A program made the translations under genes and the position numbers. From positions 1,025,917-1,089,916 of the forward strand of contig NZ_VCGX01000001.1 in NCBI RefSeq assembly GCF_007671655.1: DNA of 64,000 bases. The letters run 5' to 3'. Below the pieces are notes generated by a model. It was not told where the DNA came from. It did not search any database and saw only the letters and a program-made list of their open reading frames with translations. Origin of the DNA: Marinobacter piscis (GTDB taxonomy: Bacteria; Pseudomonadota; Gammaproteobacteria; Pseudomonadales; Oleiphilaceae). Positions 54,316 to 62,829 of the stretch are shown here, one piece after another (within the stretch, counting starts at the first letter, position 1; each line of letters opens with the position of its first letter).

Positions 54316-54344
54316 GGAGAAGTAGGGGCTGCCCCTACTTCTCC
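54316..54344 (+). terminator. Terminator of the TRAP operon
   Basis: GGAGAAGTAGGGG and CCCCTACTTCTCC form a perfect 13-bp stem around a CTG loop, eight bases after the TAXI stop. It is followed by GGATTTATCCTGTTT, a weak T content, but the stem strength and place favour termination before the BCCT gene. Confidence 0.75.
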
Positions 54345-54429
54345 GGATTTATCCTGTTTAGCAAGATTTTTAGTTGCAAGTGTTGGGTATAACTGTCGAT
54401 ACTGTGATCCAAAGTTCCTGGAATGGCGG

Positions 54430-56499
54430 ATGTTTTTTATGACAGACTCCAAAAAAGCACTGAAATCAACGGTACTTCTGCCCGTTTTTCTTCCCGCAGT
54501 CGTTGTGACTGTCCTTTTGGTAACCGGGGTTATCGTCAGCCCTGAACTTGCCGGTACGCTTTTCAATAATACACTTGAGTGGATCACACAAACCTTTGGC
54601 TGGTTTTACATGCTCGCTGTGGCCATCTTCCTGGTGTTTATGGTGGTTGTGGGCGTTTCAAACTGGGGAAATATAAAACTGGGGCCCGACCATGCGGAGC
54701 CGCAGTTCAATTTTCTCGAGTGGTTTGCCATGTTGTTCTCAGCGGGCTATGGCATAGCGTTGCTGTTTTTTGGGGTGGCAGAGCCGGTACTGCATTTTGC
54801 ATCACCTCCGGCCGGGGCAGCGGAAACTGTTGATTCTGCAAAACAGGCCATGCAGATTGCCTTCTTCCACTGGGGCTTTCATATCTGGGGAATTTACGGC
54901 CTGGTCGGTCTGATCCTGGCCTACTTTTCATTCCGCCACGGCCTGCCACTGTCGATCCGCTCCGCTCTGTATCCACTGATAGGTGACAGAATCTACGGCC
55001 CTATTGGCCATGCGGTCGATGTGTTTGCAATTCTGGGCACCTTGTTTGGTATTGCCACCACGCTGGGGCTTTCTGTGGTTCAGATCAACGCCGGGATTAA
55101 TTACCTCTGGCCACAAATTCCGGTGGATATTACTGTTCAGGTGATTGCGATCGCACTTATCACGGCGGCAGCCACCGTGTCGGTTGTCGCCGGGATGGAT
55201 AAGGGCATCAAGCGCTTGTCCATTATGAATATGGTGCTGGCAATCGGGCTGATGACATTTGTATTCCTGGCCGGCCCTACAATTCATATACTTGAGAGTT
55301 TCCTGCAAAATACCGGCAGCTACCTGAACGGTATTGTCGCCCGCACCTTTAACTTGCAGGCGTATACCCGCAGTGACTGGATTGGTAACTGGACCTTGTT
55401 CATCTTCGGCTGGACCATTGCCTGGGCACCATTTGTGGGCATGTTTATTGCCAAAATCAGCCGCGGGCGCACCATTCGCCAGTTTGTATTCGGTGTGATG
55501 CTGGTGCCCTCAGTATTTACCTTTCTGTGGTTCTCTGTTTTTGGCGACACGGCGCTGAACCTCATTATGAATGAGGGCCTGACCACGCTGATTGGCGACG
55601 TACAGAGCGATCAGGCCGTGGCTCTGTTCAAGTTGCTGCACGAGCTGCCGGGCTCCTTTTTTATCTCGGTACTGACCGTTCTGCTGATCATCACCTTCTT
55701 TGTCACCTCCTCGGACTCCGGCTCATTGGTCATTGACGCTTTGGCTTCAGGCGGTGTTATTAATACTCCGGTATGGCAGCGGGTCTTCTGGGCCGTCCTT
55801 GAGGGCGTGCTGGCGTCTGCACTTCTGTTTGGCGGTGGCCTTAAAGCACTTCAGGCAATGACCGTGACCAGCGCCCTGCCATTCGCCATAATCATGTTGA
55901 TTGCGGCAGCGGGTCTGTGGCGGGCACTGCAGATTGAGGGGCATCGTGAAAGCAGTCTGCAGGGTTATATGACCTCCAGCCCCCAGTTAAAAACCAATCA
56001 GTGGAAACAGCGGCTGGCGGCCATTGTTGATTTTCCGGGGCGCCGCAAAGTGAGTCGGTTTATTGAAACCACGGTTATAAGCAGCATGCGGCAGGTTGAA
56101 GCTGAGCTTCAACGCCGTGGCTGGGATGCCTCAGTGGTATTTGACAGTGAGATCTGCCGTGCCCACTTGCAGGTAAAGTGGGACGATCAGGCAGACTTTT
56201 CTTATGATATTCGCCTGACGGAGCATGAAGCGCCCGAGTACCACAAGAACGGTCCGGATTCAGAGGCAAGCGCAGCGGACGCGTATTATCGCGCGGAGGT
56301 ATATATGCGCCGTGGCGGCCGGGCCTATGATATTTTTGGTTACGAAGAGAACGAAATCATCAAGGACATTCTTGACCAGTTCGAGAAGTATCTGCACTTT
56401 CTGGAAATATCACCAGGCAGTTTGCCATGGGATATGGCTGAGCATGATGAAATGCTGAGTGAGGAGTCCGCTGAGTCTGAGGCAGGGAAGGCCGATTAG
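54430..56499 (+). CDS. BCCT-family betaine/choline-type transporter with C-terminal cytosolic domain
   Basis: A 689-residue carrier (686 if the ATG three codons on is used). About twelve helices fill residues 1-510. The BCCT signature is seen as FIFGWTIAWAPFVGMFIAKISRGRTIR near 320-345, with the conserved tryptophans, and GVAEPVLHFASPPAG near 115-129. A hydrophilic C-terminal domain of about 170 residues follows (SRFIETTVISSMRQVEAELQ), the long form typical of BetT-like choline transporters with osmotic sensing. It imports a quaternary amine such as choline or betaine with sodium or protons. A terminator follows and is shared with the convergent lipoprotein gene. Confidence 0.92.
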   Translation: MFFMTDSKKALKSTVLLPVFLPAVVVTVLLVTGVIVSPELAGTLFNNTLEWITQTFGWFYMLAVAIFLVFMVVVGVSNWGNIKLGPDHAEPQFNFLEWFAMLFSAGYGIALLFFGVAEPVLHFASPPAGAAETVDSAKQAMQIAFFHWGFHIWGIYGLVGLILAYFSFRHGLPLSIRSALYPLIGDRIYGPIGHAVDVFAILGTLFGIATTLGLSVVQINAGINYLWPQIPVDITVQVIAIALITAAATVSVVAGMDKGIKRLSIMNMVLAIGLMTFVFLAGPTIHILESFLQNTGSYLNGIVARTFNLQAYTRSDWIGNWTLFIFGWTIAWAPFVGMFIAKISRGRTIRQFVFGVMLVPSVFTFLWFSVFGDTALNLIMNEGLTTLIGDVQSDQAVALFKLLHELPGSFFISVLTVLLIITFFVTSSDSGSLVIDALASGGVINTPVWQRVFWAVLEGVLASALLFGGGLKALQAMTVTSALPFAIIMLIAAAGLWRALQIEGHRESSLQGYMTSSPQLKTNQWKQRLAAIVDFPGRRKVSRFIETTVISSMRQVEAELQRRGWDASVVFDSEICRAHLQVKWDDQADFSYDIRLTEHEAPEYHKNGPDSEASAADAYYRAEVYMRRGGRAYDIFGYEENEIIKDILDQFEKYLHFLEISPGSLPWDMAEHDEMLSEESAESEAGKAD

Positions 56500-56502
56500 C
56501 GA

Positions 56503-56537
56503 CCATAGTCCGGATTTACCGGACTATGGTTTTGCTT
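56503..56537 (+). terminator. Rho-independent terminator after the BCCT gene, overlapping the lipoprotein 3' end
   Basis: CCATAGTCCGG (56503-56513) and CCGGACTATGG (56519-56529) form a perfect 11-bp stem with loop ATTTA, followed by TTTTGCTT. The right arm lies inside the last codons of the convergent lipoprotein gene, whose stop is at 56516. Confidence 0.85.
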
Positions 56538-56908
56538 ACAGAGTCTGACCACTCGCTCTCGAGACCGTTTGTGTCTATGGCCTTGAGGGCGAAGTGCCAG
56601 GTTCCTGTTGAAAGCCCGGCCACTGTGTGCTCCATGGCCTGGCCATCTTCTACAGTAGCCTCAAAAGAGCGTTCGCCAATGCTTTGCTCGGGGCCATATC
56701 GGACGACGTATTTTTCAATCTCACCCATTGACAAGGACTCCCCGTTTGCCCGGGTGAGCGGCGCCTGCCAGGTGAGGGTTGCAGAGTCAGCTTCCGGGGT
56801 GTTATCAGGTATTGAAGAAGACGAGCTTCCTCCACCACATGCGGTAAGCAGGAGGCCTAGCGTTACAGCCAGGCAGCTTGGCAGGGTTTTTCTACAGAGC
56901 GATAGCAT
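56516..56908 (-). CDS. Small lipoprotein with a fibronectin type III domain
   Basis: A 130-residue protein with a lipoprotein signal: basic start, hydrophobic stretch and lipobox LLTAC with the lipid cysteine at residue 24, then a GGGSSSSS linker. The rest (about 40-130) is one fibronectin type III-like domain: ATLTWQAPLTRANGESL, YVVRYGPEQS, HTVAGLSTGTWHFALKAIDTNGLESEWSD and a last strand SKTIVR. It is likely anchored in the outer membrane and may hold carbohydrate or protein. The gene stands alone between the BCCT carrier and the deaminase gene. Its function is unknown. Confidence 0.85.
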   Translation of the reverse strand: MLSLCRKTLPSCLAVTLGLLLTACGGGSSSSSIPDNTPEADSATLTWQAPLTRANGESLSMGEIEKYVVRYGPEQSIGERSFEATVEDGQAMEHTVAGLSTGTWHFALKAIDTNGLESEWSDSVSKTIVR

Positions 56909-56984
56909 GACATCTTCCCGAAAATTGGAAGAAGCATGCTAACGACTGAGAATGTTAAATGGCGTTAAATACCGCTCTGAATTG

Positions 56985-58241
56985 TTACCGTGTTTTTCGG
57001 AAAATATCCAGCTCAATGTCATAGCTGGGCTCAGGTTTTTTAAACAGGTATTCACCATTACGAACCGAGGCCAGCACGTCAGCCCGCTGGCGCACCGCCT
57101 CGAAAGAACTGGTGGCATCCAGAACCAGGAAGTTGGCCGGTTTGGCCACATCCAGGCCATATCGGTCTTCAATGTTCAGTGTTTTAGCGCCATTGGTAGT
57201 AATCAGGTCAAGGCAGGATTCCAGCTGCGGACGTGACATGGTTTGCGCCAGATGTATGCCATTGTCCAGGACATTCATAAGGTTTCCATTGCCAGCCGGG
57301 TACCAGGGATCGTTAATAGAATCCTGACCAAAACACACATTTATCCCCTGTTCCCAGAACTCCTTCACACGTGTCAGGCCCCGGCGTTTGGGGTAAGTGT
57401 CTTGCCGGCCCTGCAGGTAGGCATTTTCCGTTGGCAGGGCAATAAAATTCAGCCCCGATTTCCGGAACAGCCCCATCATACGAAACGCATAGGCGTTATC
57501 GGCAGAACCGAAAGAGCATGTATGGCTGGCAGCCGTCCGGGAGCCAATGCCTTCCATCATTGCCAGGGCATTCAGCAGTTCCACGAAGCGGCTCATTGGA
57601 TCATCTGTTTCATCGCAATGTACGTCGATAAGCTTGTCGTACTTAACGGCCAGTTCAACCGTCTTACGGATAGACTTCTCACCAAACTCACGAGCCCACT
57701 CGAAATGCGGAATGCTGCCTACGCAGTCCGCCCCCATTTTTAATGCTTCTTCCACCAGCTCGTCACCGCCTTTATAGGCGTACATGCCCTCCTGTGGGAA
57801 GGCAACAATCTGAATGGTGACGTTGTCCTGCAACTGTTCACGAACCTCCAGCATGGCTTTCAGCCCGGTAAGCTCAGGGTCGCAGACATCGATATGAGTG
57901 CGAATAAACTGGACACCTCTGGAGACTTCTTCGCGAATGCCTTTCAGCGCCCGTTCTTTTGCATCTGCAAATGTCTGGTGCTTCTTTACATCGTGCCAGC
58001 GGGCAATACCCTCAAACAGCGTGCCTGTATTGTTCTTTGCACCTGTACTACTGCCAGTGTATACGTAGTCAAGATGGAGATGAGCATCTACATAAGGTGG
58101 CACCACGAGACGACCTTTCAGATCTGTTTCCTCTTCTGCTGAGGGCAGGTCAGTGCCAATCTCACGAATAATGCCGTTCTCAATAAGGATTTCACTGGCA
58201 TTGCTGTTGCCGTATATGTTTGCGTTAACAAATTTCTTCAT
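56985..58241 (-). CDS. Cytosine deaminase-like amidohydrolase (CodA-like)
   Basis: A 418-residue metal-dependent hydrolase starting MKKFVNANIYG. The metal-binding HLHLD lies at residues 54-58, HCDETDDPMSRF near 208-219 matches the CodA catalytic HCDE, and NVCFGQDSINDPWYPAGNGN near 298-317 matches the CodA region with its metal aspartate; CodA has FGHD there, this one FGQD. It therefore probably hydrolyses the amino group of a cytosine-like ring (cytosine, isocytosine or a related compound) and is cytoplasmic. The gene is divergent from the SpoIIAA-like gene with a gap of only 44 bp. Confidence 0.88.
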   Translation of the reverse strand: MKKFVNANIYGNSNASEILIENGIIREIGTDLPSAEEETDLKGRLVVPPYVDAHLHLDYVYTGSSTGAKNNTGTLFEGIARWHDVKKHQTFADAKERALKGIREEVSRGVQFIRTHIDVCDPELTGLKAMLEVREQLQDNVTIQIVAFPQEGMYAYKGGDELVEEALKMGADCVGSIPHFEWAREFGEKSIRKTVELAVKYDKLIDVHCDETDDPMSRFVELLNALAMMEGIGSRTAASHTCSFGSADNAYAFRMMGLFRKSGLNFIALPTENAYLQGRQDTYPKRRGLTRVKEFWEQGINVCFGQDSINDPWYPAGNGNLMNVLDNGIHLAQTMSRPQLESCLDLITTNGAKTLNIEDRYGLDVAKPANFLVLDATSSFEAVRQRADVLASVRNGEYLFKKPEPSYDIELDIFRKTR

Positions 58242-58285
58242 GATCAAACCCCGGATATCTGGTGAGCAAAGAGGAGAATGGAACA

Positions 58286-59056
58286 ATGGTAAAGGAAATA
58301 GCCGCTCCGAATCATATTATTGCTCTGGAGCTTGATGGAAAGCTGACCCTGGAAGACATTCAGAGTTACCGCCGCATTGCTGAAGAAAAGCTGCAACAGC
58401 ATGAACAGGTAGGTATCTATGTGGATCTTACAAAGCTTGCTGACACCAGCGCTAATGCGCTGATCGAAGGCGCGAAGGCCGACATGGAGGTGTTCAGTCA
58501 CATTGAACAACTGACCCGGTGTGCTCTTGTGTCAGACAAAGAGTGGCCGCAGGTAATGATTTCGTTTGTCCGGGAGCTTTTCCCAAGGCCGGAGATGAAG
58601 GTTTTTCCAGAGGCACAGAAGGAGCAGGCCATGAAGTGGGCTGCAGAAACGCCAGAGATGCCCGCAAGCAAAGACCCTGCCGTTCGCTTTCTGCCAACCA
58701 CGAGGGACGAGGTGCTTGCCTTTGAAATAGACGGAGTGATGACAGCGGAGGAAATGCCGGGAGTGATTCGAAAACTGGAGCAGTTCCTGGCGGAGCATGA
58801 CAGGGTGCGACTGCTTAATCGGGTGAAGCAATACGGTGGTTTTGATCCGTCCATTCTGATGCAAAGTGGGCTCTTTTCAATGAAACTGTCAGCCATGGAA
58901 AAGGTAGACCGTTACGCCATTGTGGGGGCGCCGGGCTGGATGCGTAAAATCATTGATGCTATGAATCCGCTGTTTCCGGATATTGATATGAGGACGTTCG
59001 CGGCAGATCAGGAAAGTGAGGCATGGGCCTGGCTCGGTGCCGGGCCGGCAGAGTAA
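58286..59056 (+). CDS. Double SpoIIAA-like (STAS-fold) protein
   Basis: A 256-residue soluble protein; the ATG with AGAGGAG about ten bases ahead is chosen over a GTG eight codons upstream. Two copies of the SpoIIAA-like fold are seen. The first (about 1-118) reads HIIALELDGKLTLEDIQSYRRI then VGIYVDLTKL and ALVSDKEWPQVM; the second (about 140-250) reads VLAFEIDGVMTAEEMPGVIRKL then VRLLNRVKQYGGFD and AIVGAPGWMRKII. Single-domain forms are common in bacteria and are thought to bind lipid-like ligands or regulators; two in one chain are less so. The function is unknown. Confidence 0.85.
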   Translation: MVKEIAAPNHIIALELDGKLTLEDIQSYRRIAEEKLQQHEQVGIYVDLTKLADTSANALIEGAKADMEVFSHIEQLTRCALVSDKEWPQVMISFVRELFPRPEMKVFPEAQKEQAMKWAAETPEMPASKDPAVRFLPTTRDEVLAFEIDGVMTAEEMPGVIRKLEQFLAEHDRVRLLNRVKQYGGFDPSILMQSGLFSMKLSAMEKVDRYAIVGAPGWMRKIIDAMNPLFPDIDMRTFAADQESEAWAWLGAGPAE

Positions 59057-59088
59057 TCTGAGCGGGGGTTTCAGCTAGAGGTATGTAA

Positions 59089-59116
59089 AAGGCCTTACGC
59101 TTTCACGTAAGGCCTT
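59089..59116. terminator. Bidirectional terminator between convergent genes
   Basis: AAGGCCTTACG and CGTAAGGCCTT form a perfect 11-bp stem around CTTTCA. On the minus strand it is followed by TTTACATAC and serves the CarD-like gene; on the plus strand it follows the SpoIIAA-like gene by about 30 bp. Confidence 0.8.
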
Positions 59117-59145
59117 GGGAAAAAAGTATGGCAGGGAGTCTGACA

Positions 59146-59682
59146 TCAGGCTGCTGAAGGTTGTGAGGCTGTGGCCTTCTCAATGAGCTGACGAACGTGA
59201 GCCTGGGTTTTACCCAGCGCATTGGACAGTTCTTCGCAAAGATACTTGATGCCAAGATTCAGATGCCTGCGATCAGTGGCGCTCAGGGAACCCTGTTCCT
59301 GCATAAGGCTCAGACCCTTTACGACCTCAGCGTAGCCATATGGATCCCCCTTATCGATAGCGGCCTGGTTAGCCGTTGCGCGGGTTTTCCACTGCTCGCT
59401 GAGAGTGCCCTCCCAGCTCTTCAGGTGTTTAAGAATTTTTCTGGCTTCTTTAGGACTCATGGTGGTACGGATGGTATTGGGCAGGTTGTTAGCGCGTACC
59501 AGCCAGGTGAGGTCGTCACGCTCGAAATAGAGCTTTACAAACTTGGCTTTATCTTCACCAAAAAAACTCTTTTTGCGAATAGACTTCACGATACCGAGGC
59601 CATGGCCCGGGTGGTAAATACGATCACCTTGATTGATAGTGATAATGCTCTCCTTGTAGTAAGCGTTCCTTTGTAAAAACAT
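59146..59682 (-). CDS. CarD-like transcriptional regulator
   Basis: A 178-residue protein starting MFLQRNAYYKES, chosen for an AGGA site. The N-terminal about 70 residues hold a CarD/TRCF RNA polymerase-interaction domain: INQGDRIYHPGHGLGIVKSI, then VKLYFERDDLTWLVRANNL. The C-terminal part is helical (KEARKILKHLKSWEGTLSEQWKT and later LSATDRRHLNLGIKYLCEEL), as in CdnL/CarD proteins that bind the polymerase beta subunit and DNA at promoters. Its targets cannot be predicted. The gene stands alone, ending at a terminator. Confidence 0.85.
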   Translation of the reverse strand: MFLQRNAYYKESIITINQGDRIYHPGHGLGIVKSIRKKSFFGEDKAKFVKLYFERDDLTWLVRANNLPNTIRTTMSPKEARKILKHLKSWEGTLSEQWKTRATANQAAIDKGDPYGYAEVVKGLSLMQEQGSLSATDRRHLNLGIKYLCEELSNALGKTQAHVRQLIEKATASQPSAA

Positions 59683-59769
59683 CAACTGATTCCTAATGTT
59701 ACAGAAAACTGTTGCATTAGTCAAGGAGAGTGTGTTAGGGCGCAGCTTGGTGTGCCGTAAAATGGGGGC

Positions 59770-60552
59770 TCAGCGACGTATCGGAGCCATTCCCAGGTGC
59801 GCACCGCCGTCGATGATGATGGTTTCGCCGGTAGTCAGGTCACCACCAATGATCAGACCCAGGCAGACATCCGCCACGCTCTCCGGCGACGCGGTGTCAT
59901 GCAGGGGTGCAGCGGCCTGGGCTTTTTTCAGCAATGTGTTGTACTTGTCGTCACCAAGACCTTTCTTCAGCCATTCGCCCTGAACAAACCCGGGACAAAC
60001 AGCATTGACCCGCACTTCGGGACCCATCACGCGTGCAAGGGAGCGAGTCATAGTGAGCAGCGCGCCTTTGGATGCAGCATAAGCTATGGAGCTGCCGATA
60101 CCGGCCAGCCCCGCAATGGAGGCCATATTGATAATGTGACCGGAGCCGTGGGCTCGCAGAGCCTTCTCCGAAGCCCGGGTCATCTGGTACGGGCCAATGG
60201 TATTGACGGCATACAGGTCAAGGAAGTCCTGCTTGTCCAAACCATCGAGGTTGTTGTGATCACAAAACCTGGTGGTGCCGGCGTTATTTACCAGAATATC
60301 GATACGGCCAAACTGTTCCAGTGTGGCATTCACCATAGCGCGGCACTCTGCGTCTTCCGCCACGTTGGCCCGGTATACCAAGGCTTCCACCCCATGCTTT
60401 TCGCAATCAGCAGCCACGGTGAGTGCACCGCCTTCATTATTGCTGAAGTTGATCACCACATGGCAGCCGTGTTCTGCAAACAGGCGCGCGATGGCGGCCC
60501 CGATGCCAGAGGAGGAGCCGGTTACAATCGCAACAGAGTTTTTGAGTTTCAT
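59770..60552 (-). CDS. SDR-family oxidoreductase
   Basis: A 260-residue short-chain dehydrogenase starting MKLKNSVAIVTG; the longer open frame carries about 84 extra residues without similarity and is rejected. The cofactor motif GSSSGIG is near residues 13-19, NNAGTTRFCDHNN near 90-102, catalytic serine in NMASIAGLAG near 142 and YAASKGAL near 158-165. VINFSNNEGGA after the second strand suggests NADP. The C-terminal TTGETIIIDGGAHLG is standard. It is divergent from the catalase gene across a 466-bp gap. Substrate unknown. Confidence 0.9.
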   Translation of the reverse strand: MKLKNSVAIVTGSSSGIGAAIARLFAEHGCHVVINFSNNEGGALTVAADCEKHGVEALVYRANVAEDAECRAMVNATLEQFGRIDILVNNAGTTRFCDHNNLDGLDKQDFLDLYAVNTIGPYQMTRASEKALRAHGSGHIINMASIAGLAGIGSSIAYAASKGALLTMTRSLARVMGPEVRVNAVCPGFVQGEWLKKGLGDDKYNTLLKKAQAAAPLHDTASPESVADVCLGLIIGGDLTTGETIIIDGGAHLGMAPIRR

Positions 60553-61018
60553 AACGTATCCTTTTTTGTGTTTGTTGGTTTGAAATAGAGGGTCTGTGAG
60601 TTTTATTGGGTTGATGGATGAAGGGGCCATGCAGGGTTCTGGAGAGTGCTTTTTATAGTGCTGCGGTTTAGTGTAGCACTGCAAAAGGAGCCTGTTCCCC
60701 CTGGCGATACTCTCAACCTCGTCCTGCACGTGTTGGCACACGTGTTCCTGATCCTGGAAGACCTCACCATAAAAACAATAACCGACTTTATTTGCAGGCT
60801 CCATTCAGTAATCTGCTCGAGTAGGGTCAGTGCGCCTGAATCGTGTGAAAATGGCTTGTTTGGAATTGAAAAGCGAATCAACGACAAGTCAGGCGTTAAT
60901 CAAACTGCCCTTAGCGATAGATCGCGACTATTGAAATATTGTTATTAATATATTGGCCGGTACTCCCCTTTACAGCTAACTTTTAGTTGAGCTTGTTTCA
61001 TCACAAAAGGGGAAGATC
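60553..61018. promoter_or_regulatory. Long divergent intergenic region upstream of catalase
   Basis: This 466-bp gap separates the SDR gene (minus) from catalase (plus). It contains two overlapping short open frames with no recognisable product, which I reject as genes. The last about 100 bp hold an OxyR-like site and an AT-rich stretch that should include the catalase promoter. I see no RNA gene. Confidence 0.5.
60917..60953 (+). promoter_or_regulatory. OxyR-like binding site upstream of catalase
   Basis: The bases read ATAG-7-CTAT-7-TTGT-7-ATAT. The first two quarters match the OxyR consensus ATAG-N7-CTAT exactly and with exact spacing; the last two are degenerate (the final ATAT has three of four matches). 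The site ends 65 bp before the catalase start, a normal distance for OxyR activation. Confidence 0.6.
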
Positions 61019-62470
61019 ATGACTGACAAACCTAAACTCACATCTGTGTCGGGCTGCCCGGTAGCCAATAACCAGGACAGCTTGACCGCAGGCCCCCGTG
61101 GCCCCATGCTTTTGCAAGACGTATGGTTTCTGGAAAAGCTCGCTCACTTTGATCGTGAAGTGATTCCCGAGCGCAGAATGCACGCCAAGGGTTCGGGTGC
61201 GTTTGGCAGCTTCACTGTCACCCACGACATTACCAAGTACACCCGGGCATCCCTGTTTTCGGAAGTCGGCAAGAAAACAGATATGTTTGTGCGGTTTTCA
61301 ACCGTTGCCGGTGAGCGCGGTGCGGCGGATGCGGAACGTGATATCCGCGGCTTCGCTATGCGCTTTTACACCGAAGAGGGCAACTGGGATCTGGTTGGTA
61401 ACAACACGCCGGTCTTTTTCTTTCGTGATGCGCTGAAGTTTCCTGACCTTAACCATGCTGTTAAGCGTGACCCGCGTACCAACATGCGTAGCCCAACCAA
61501 TAACTGGGACTTCTGGAGCAGCCTGCCGGAAGCCCTGCATCAGGTTACTATCCTGATGAGTGATCGTGGTATACCGGCGTCCTACCGGCATATGCACGGA
61601 TTTGGTTCTCACACCTTCAGCCTGATTAACGACAAAAATGAGCGCTTCTGGGTGAAGTTCCACTTCAAAACCCAGCAAGGCATCAAGAACCTCACGGATC
61701 AGGAAGCCGCTGAAGTGGTTGGCAAAGATCGTGAAAGTTCACAGCGTGATCTGTACGAAGCAATCGAGAACGGTGATTTCCCGCGCTGGACAATGTACGT
61801 GCAGATTATGCCGGAAGCCGATGCGGCCAAAGTACCCTACCACCCGTTCGATCTGACCAAGATCTGGCCAAAAGGTGATTATCCTCTGATCGAGGTGGGC
61901 TATTTTGAGCTGAACAAAAACCCGGAGAACTACTTTGCCGATGTTGAGCAGGCCGCCTTTAATCCGGCGCACATTGTGCCCGGTATTGGTTTCTCGCCTG
62001 ATCGCATGCTGCAAGGCCGGTTGTTCTCCTACGGTGACGCCCAGCGCTATCGCCTGGGTGTGAACCACGCCCAGATTCCAGTTAACAAGCCCCGCTGCCC
62101 GGTGCACAGTTATCACCGGGATGGTGCCATGCGCGTTGATGGAAACCAGGGCAGTCGCCTGCACTACGAGCCAAACAGCTACGGTGAGTGGCAGGAACAG
62201 CCGGATTTCTCTGAGCCACCGCTTGCTCTGGAAGGCGCCGCAGATCGCTTTGACTTCTGGGAAACCGAACCGGACTACTTCACACAGCCAGGTAATCTGT
62301 TCCGGTTGCTGAGCGCCGAGGAGCAGCAAGTTCTGTTCGAAAACACTGCGCGCAATATGGAAGGTGTGCCAGATGACATCAAACTGAGACACATCGGACA
62401 TTGTGCGAAAGCAGACCCTGCTTATGGTGAAGGGGTTGCCAGGGCAATGGGCCTGGAAGTACCCAAATAA
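61019..62470 (+). CDS. Catalase, monofunctional heme type (small-subunit clade)
   Basis: A 483-residue catalase that breaks hydrogen peroxide into water and oxygen. The distal heme histidine is in [14 protein letters not shown] at residue 55, the distal asparagine in [13 protein letters not shown] near 128, and the proximal heme tyrosine in [14 protein letters not shown] near 338. NADPH-type clade 3 features and the length agree with the small-subunit group. There is no signal peptide, so it acts in the cytoplasm. AAGGGG lies ahead of the ATG. The upstream OxyR-like site suggests induction by peroxide, useful next to an acyl-CoA-rich metabolism whose flavoenzymes can leak peroxide. Confidence 0.96.
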   Translation: MTDKPKLTSVSGCPVANNQDSLTAGPRGPMLLQDVWFLEKLAHFDREVIPERRMHAKGSGAFGSFTVTHDITKYTRASLFSEVGKKTDMFVRFSTVAGERGAADAERDIRGFAMRFYTEEGNWDLVGNNTPVFFFRDALKFPDLNHAVKRDPRTNMRSPTNNWDFWSSLPEALHQVTILMSDRGIPASYRHMHGFGSHTFSLINDKNERFWVKFHFKTQQGIKNLTDQEAAEVVGKDRESSQRDLYEAIENGDFPRWTMYVQIMPEADAAKVPYHPFDLTKIWPKGDYPLIEVGYFELNKNPENYFADVEQAAFNPAHIVPGIGFSPDRMLQGRLFSYGDAQRYRLGVNHAQIPVNKPRCPVHSYHRDGAMRVDGNQGSRLHYEPNSYGEWQEQPDFSEPPLALEGAADRFDFWETEPDYFTQPGNLFRLLSAEEQQVLFENTARNMEGVPDDIKLRHIGHCAKADPAYGEGVARAMGLEVPK

Positions 62471-62497
62471 GCTGCAAGCTTATAAGTGAAGTGCCAG

Positions 62498-62530
62498 ACA
62501 CAAGCCCCGGTCATCGGGGCTTGTGTGTTT
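62498..62530 (+). terminator. Rho-independent terminator of catalase
   Basis: ACACAAGCCCCG (62498-62509) and CGGGGCTTGTGT (62515-62526) pair perfectly over 12 bp with loop GTCAT, followed by GTTTTAG. It lies 28 bp after the catalase stop. Confidence 0.9.
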
Positions 62531-62793
62531 TAGCGGCAACCGACTTGCAGTTATCAAGATGATTGCTGTAATGGTTTGCTGACGCTTAGAAATAACTGAA
62601 AGAACTGATGTCCTGCTCGCAAGGCCAAATCAAACCTCTTTGTAGTAATTATCAACACTGTATTGATAGTCACTCAATAGTTGACTGCTTATTCTTACGA
62701 TTGGGCGATAGTAAAGTGAACCCATCATCTGAAGCGAGGCTTCAGGGGTAACCGTCCGGCGACCCCATCTTGAGCCTGATGCTGAAGCCTTCA

Positions 62794-62829
62794 AGATAGT
62801 GTCCACTTATTCTTTAGTGGACACTATCT
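62794..62829 (+). promoter_or_regulatory. Perfect 14-bp hairpin abutting the IS66 tnpA start codon
   Basis: AGATAGTGTCCACT (62794-62807) and AGTGGACACTATCT (62816-62829) pair perfectly around an 8-base loop; the right arm ends immediately before the tnpA ATG at 62830. There is no purine-rich ribosome site. If formed in the message, the stem would block initiation, a known way for insertion sequences to limit transposase expression. Confidence 0.65.

Noticed and set aside
50950..54412. Shared 10-mer CGATACTGTG upstream of both the TRAP genes and the BCCT gene
   Set aside because: A 10-base match between two of many intergenic stretches is expected by chance here, and neither copy is symmetrical or placed alike.
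60603..60948. Two overlapping short open frames in the 466-bp gap upstream of catalase
   Set aside because: No ribosome site, no recognisable motif, and odd composition; they overlap each other on opposite strands.
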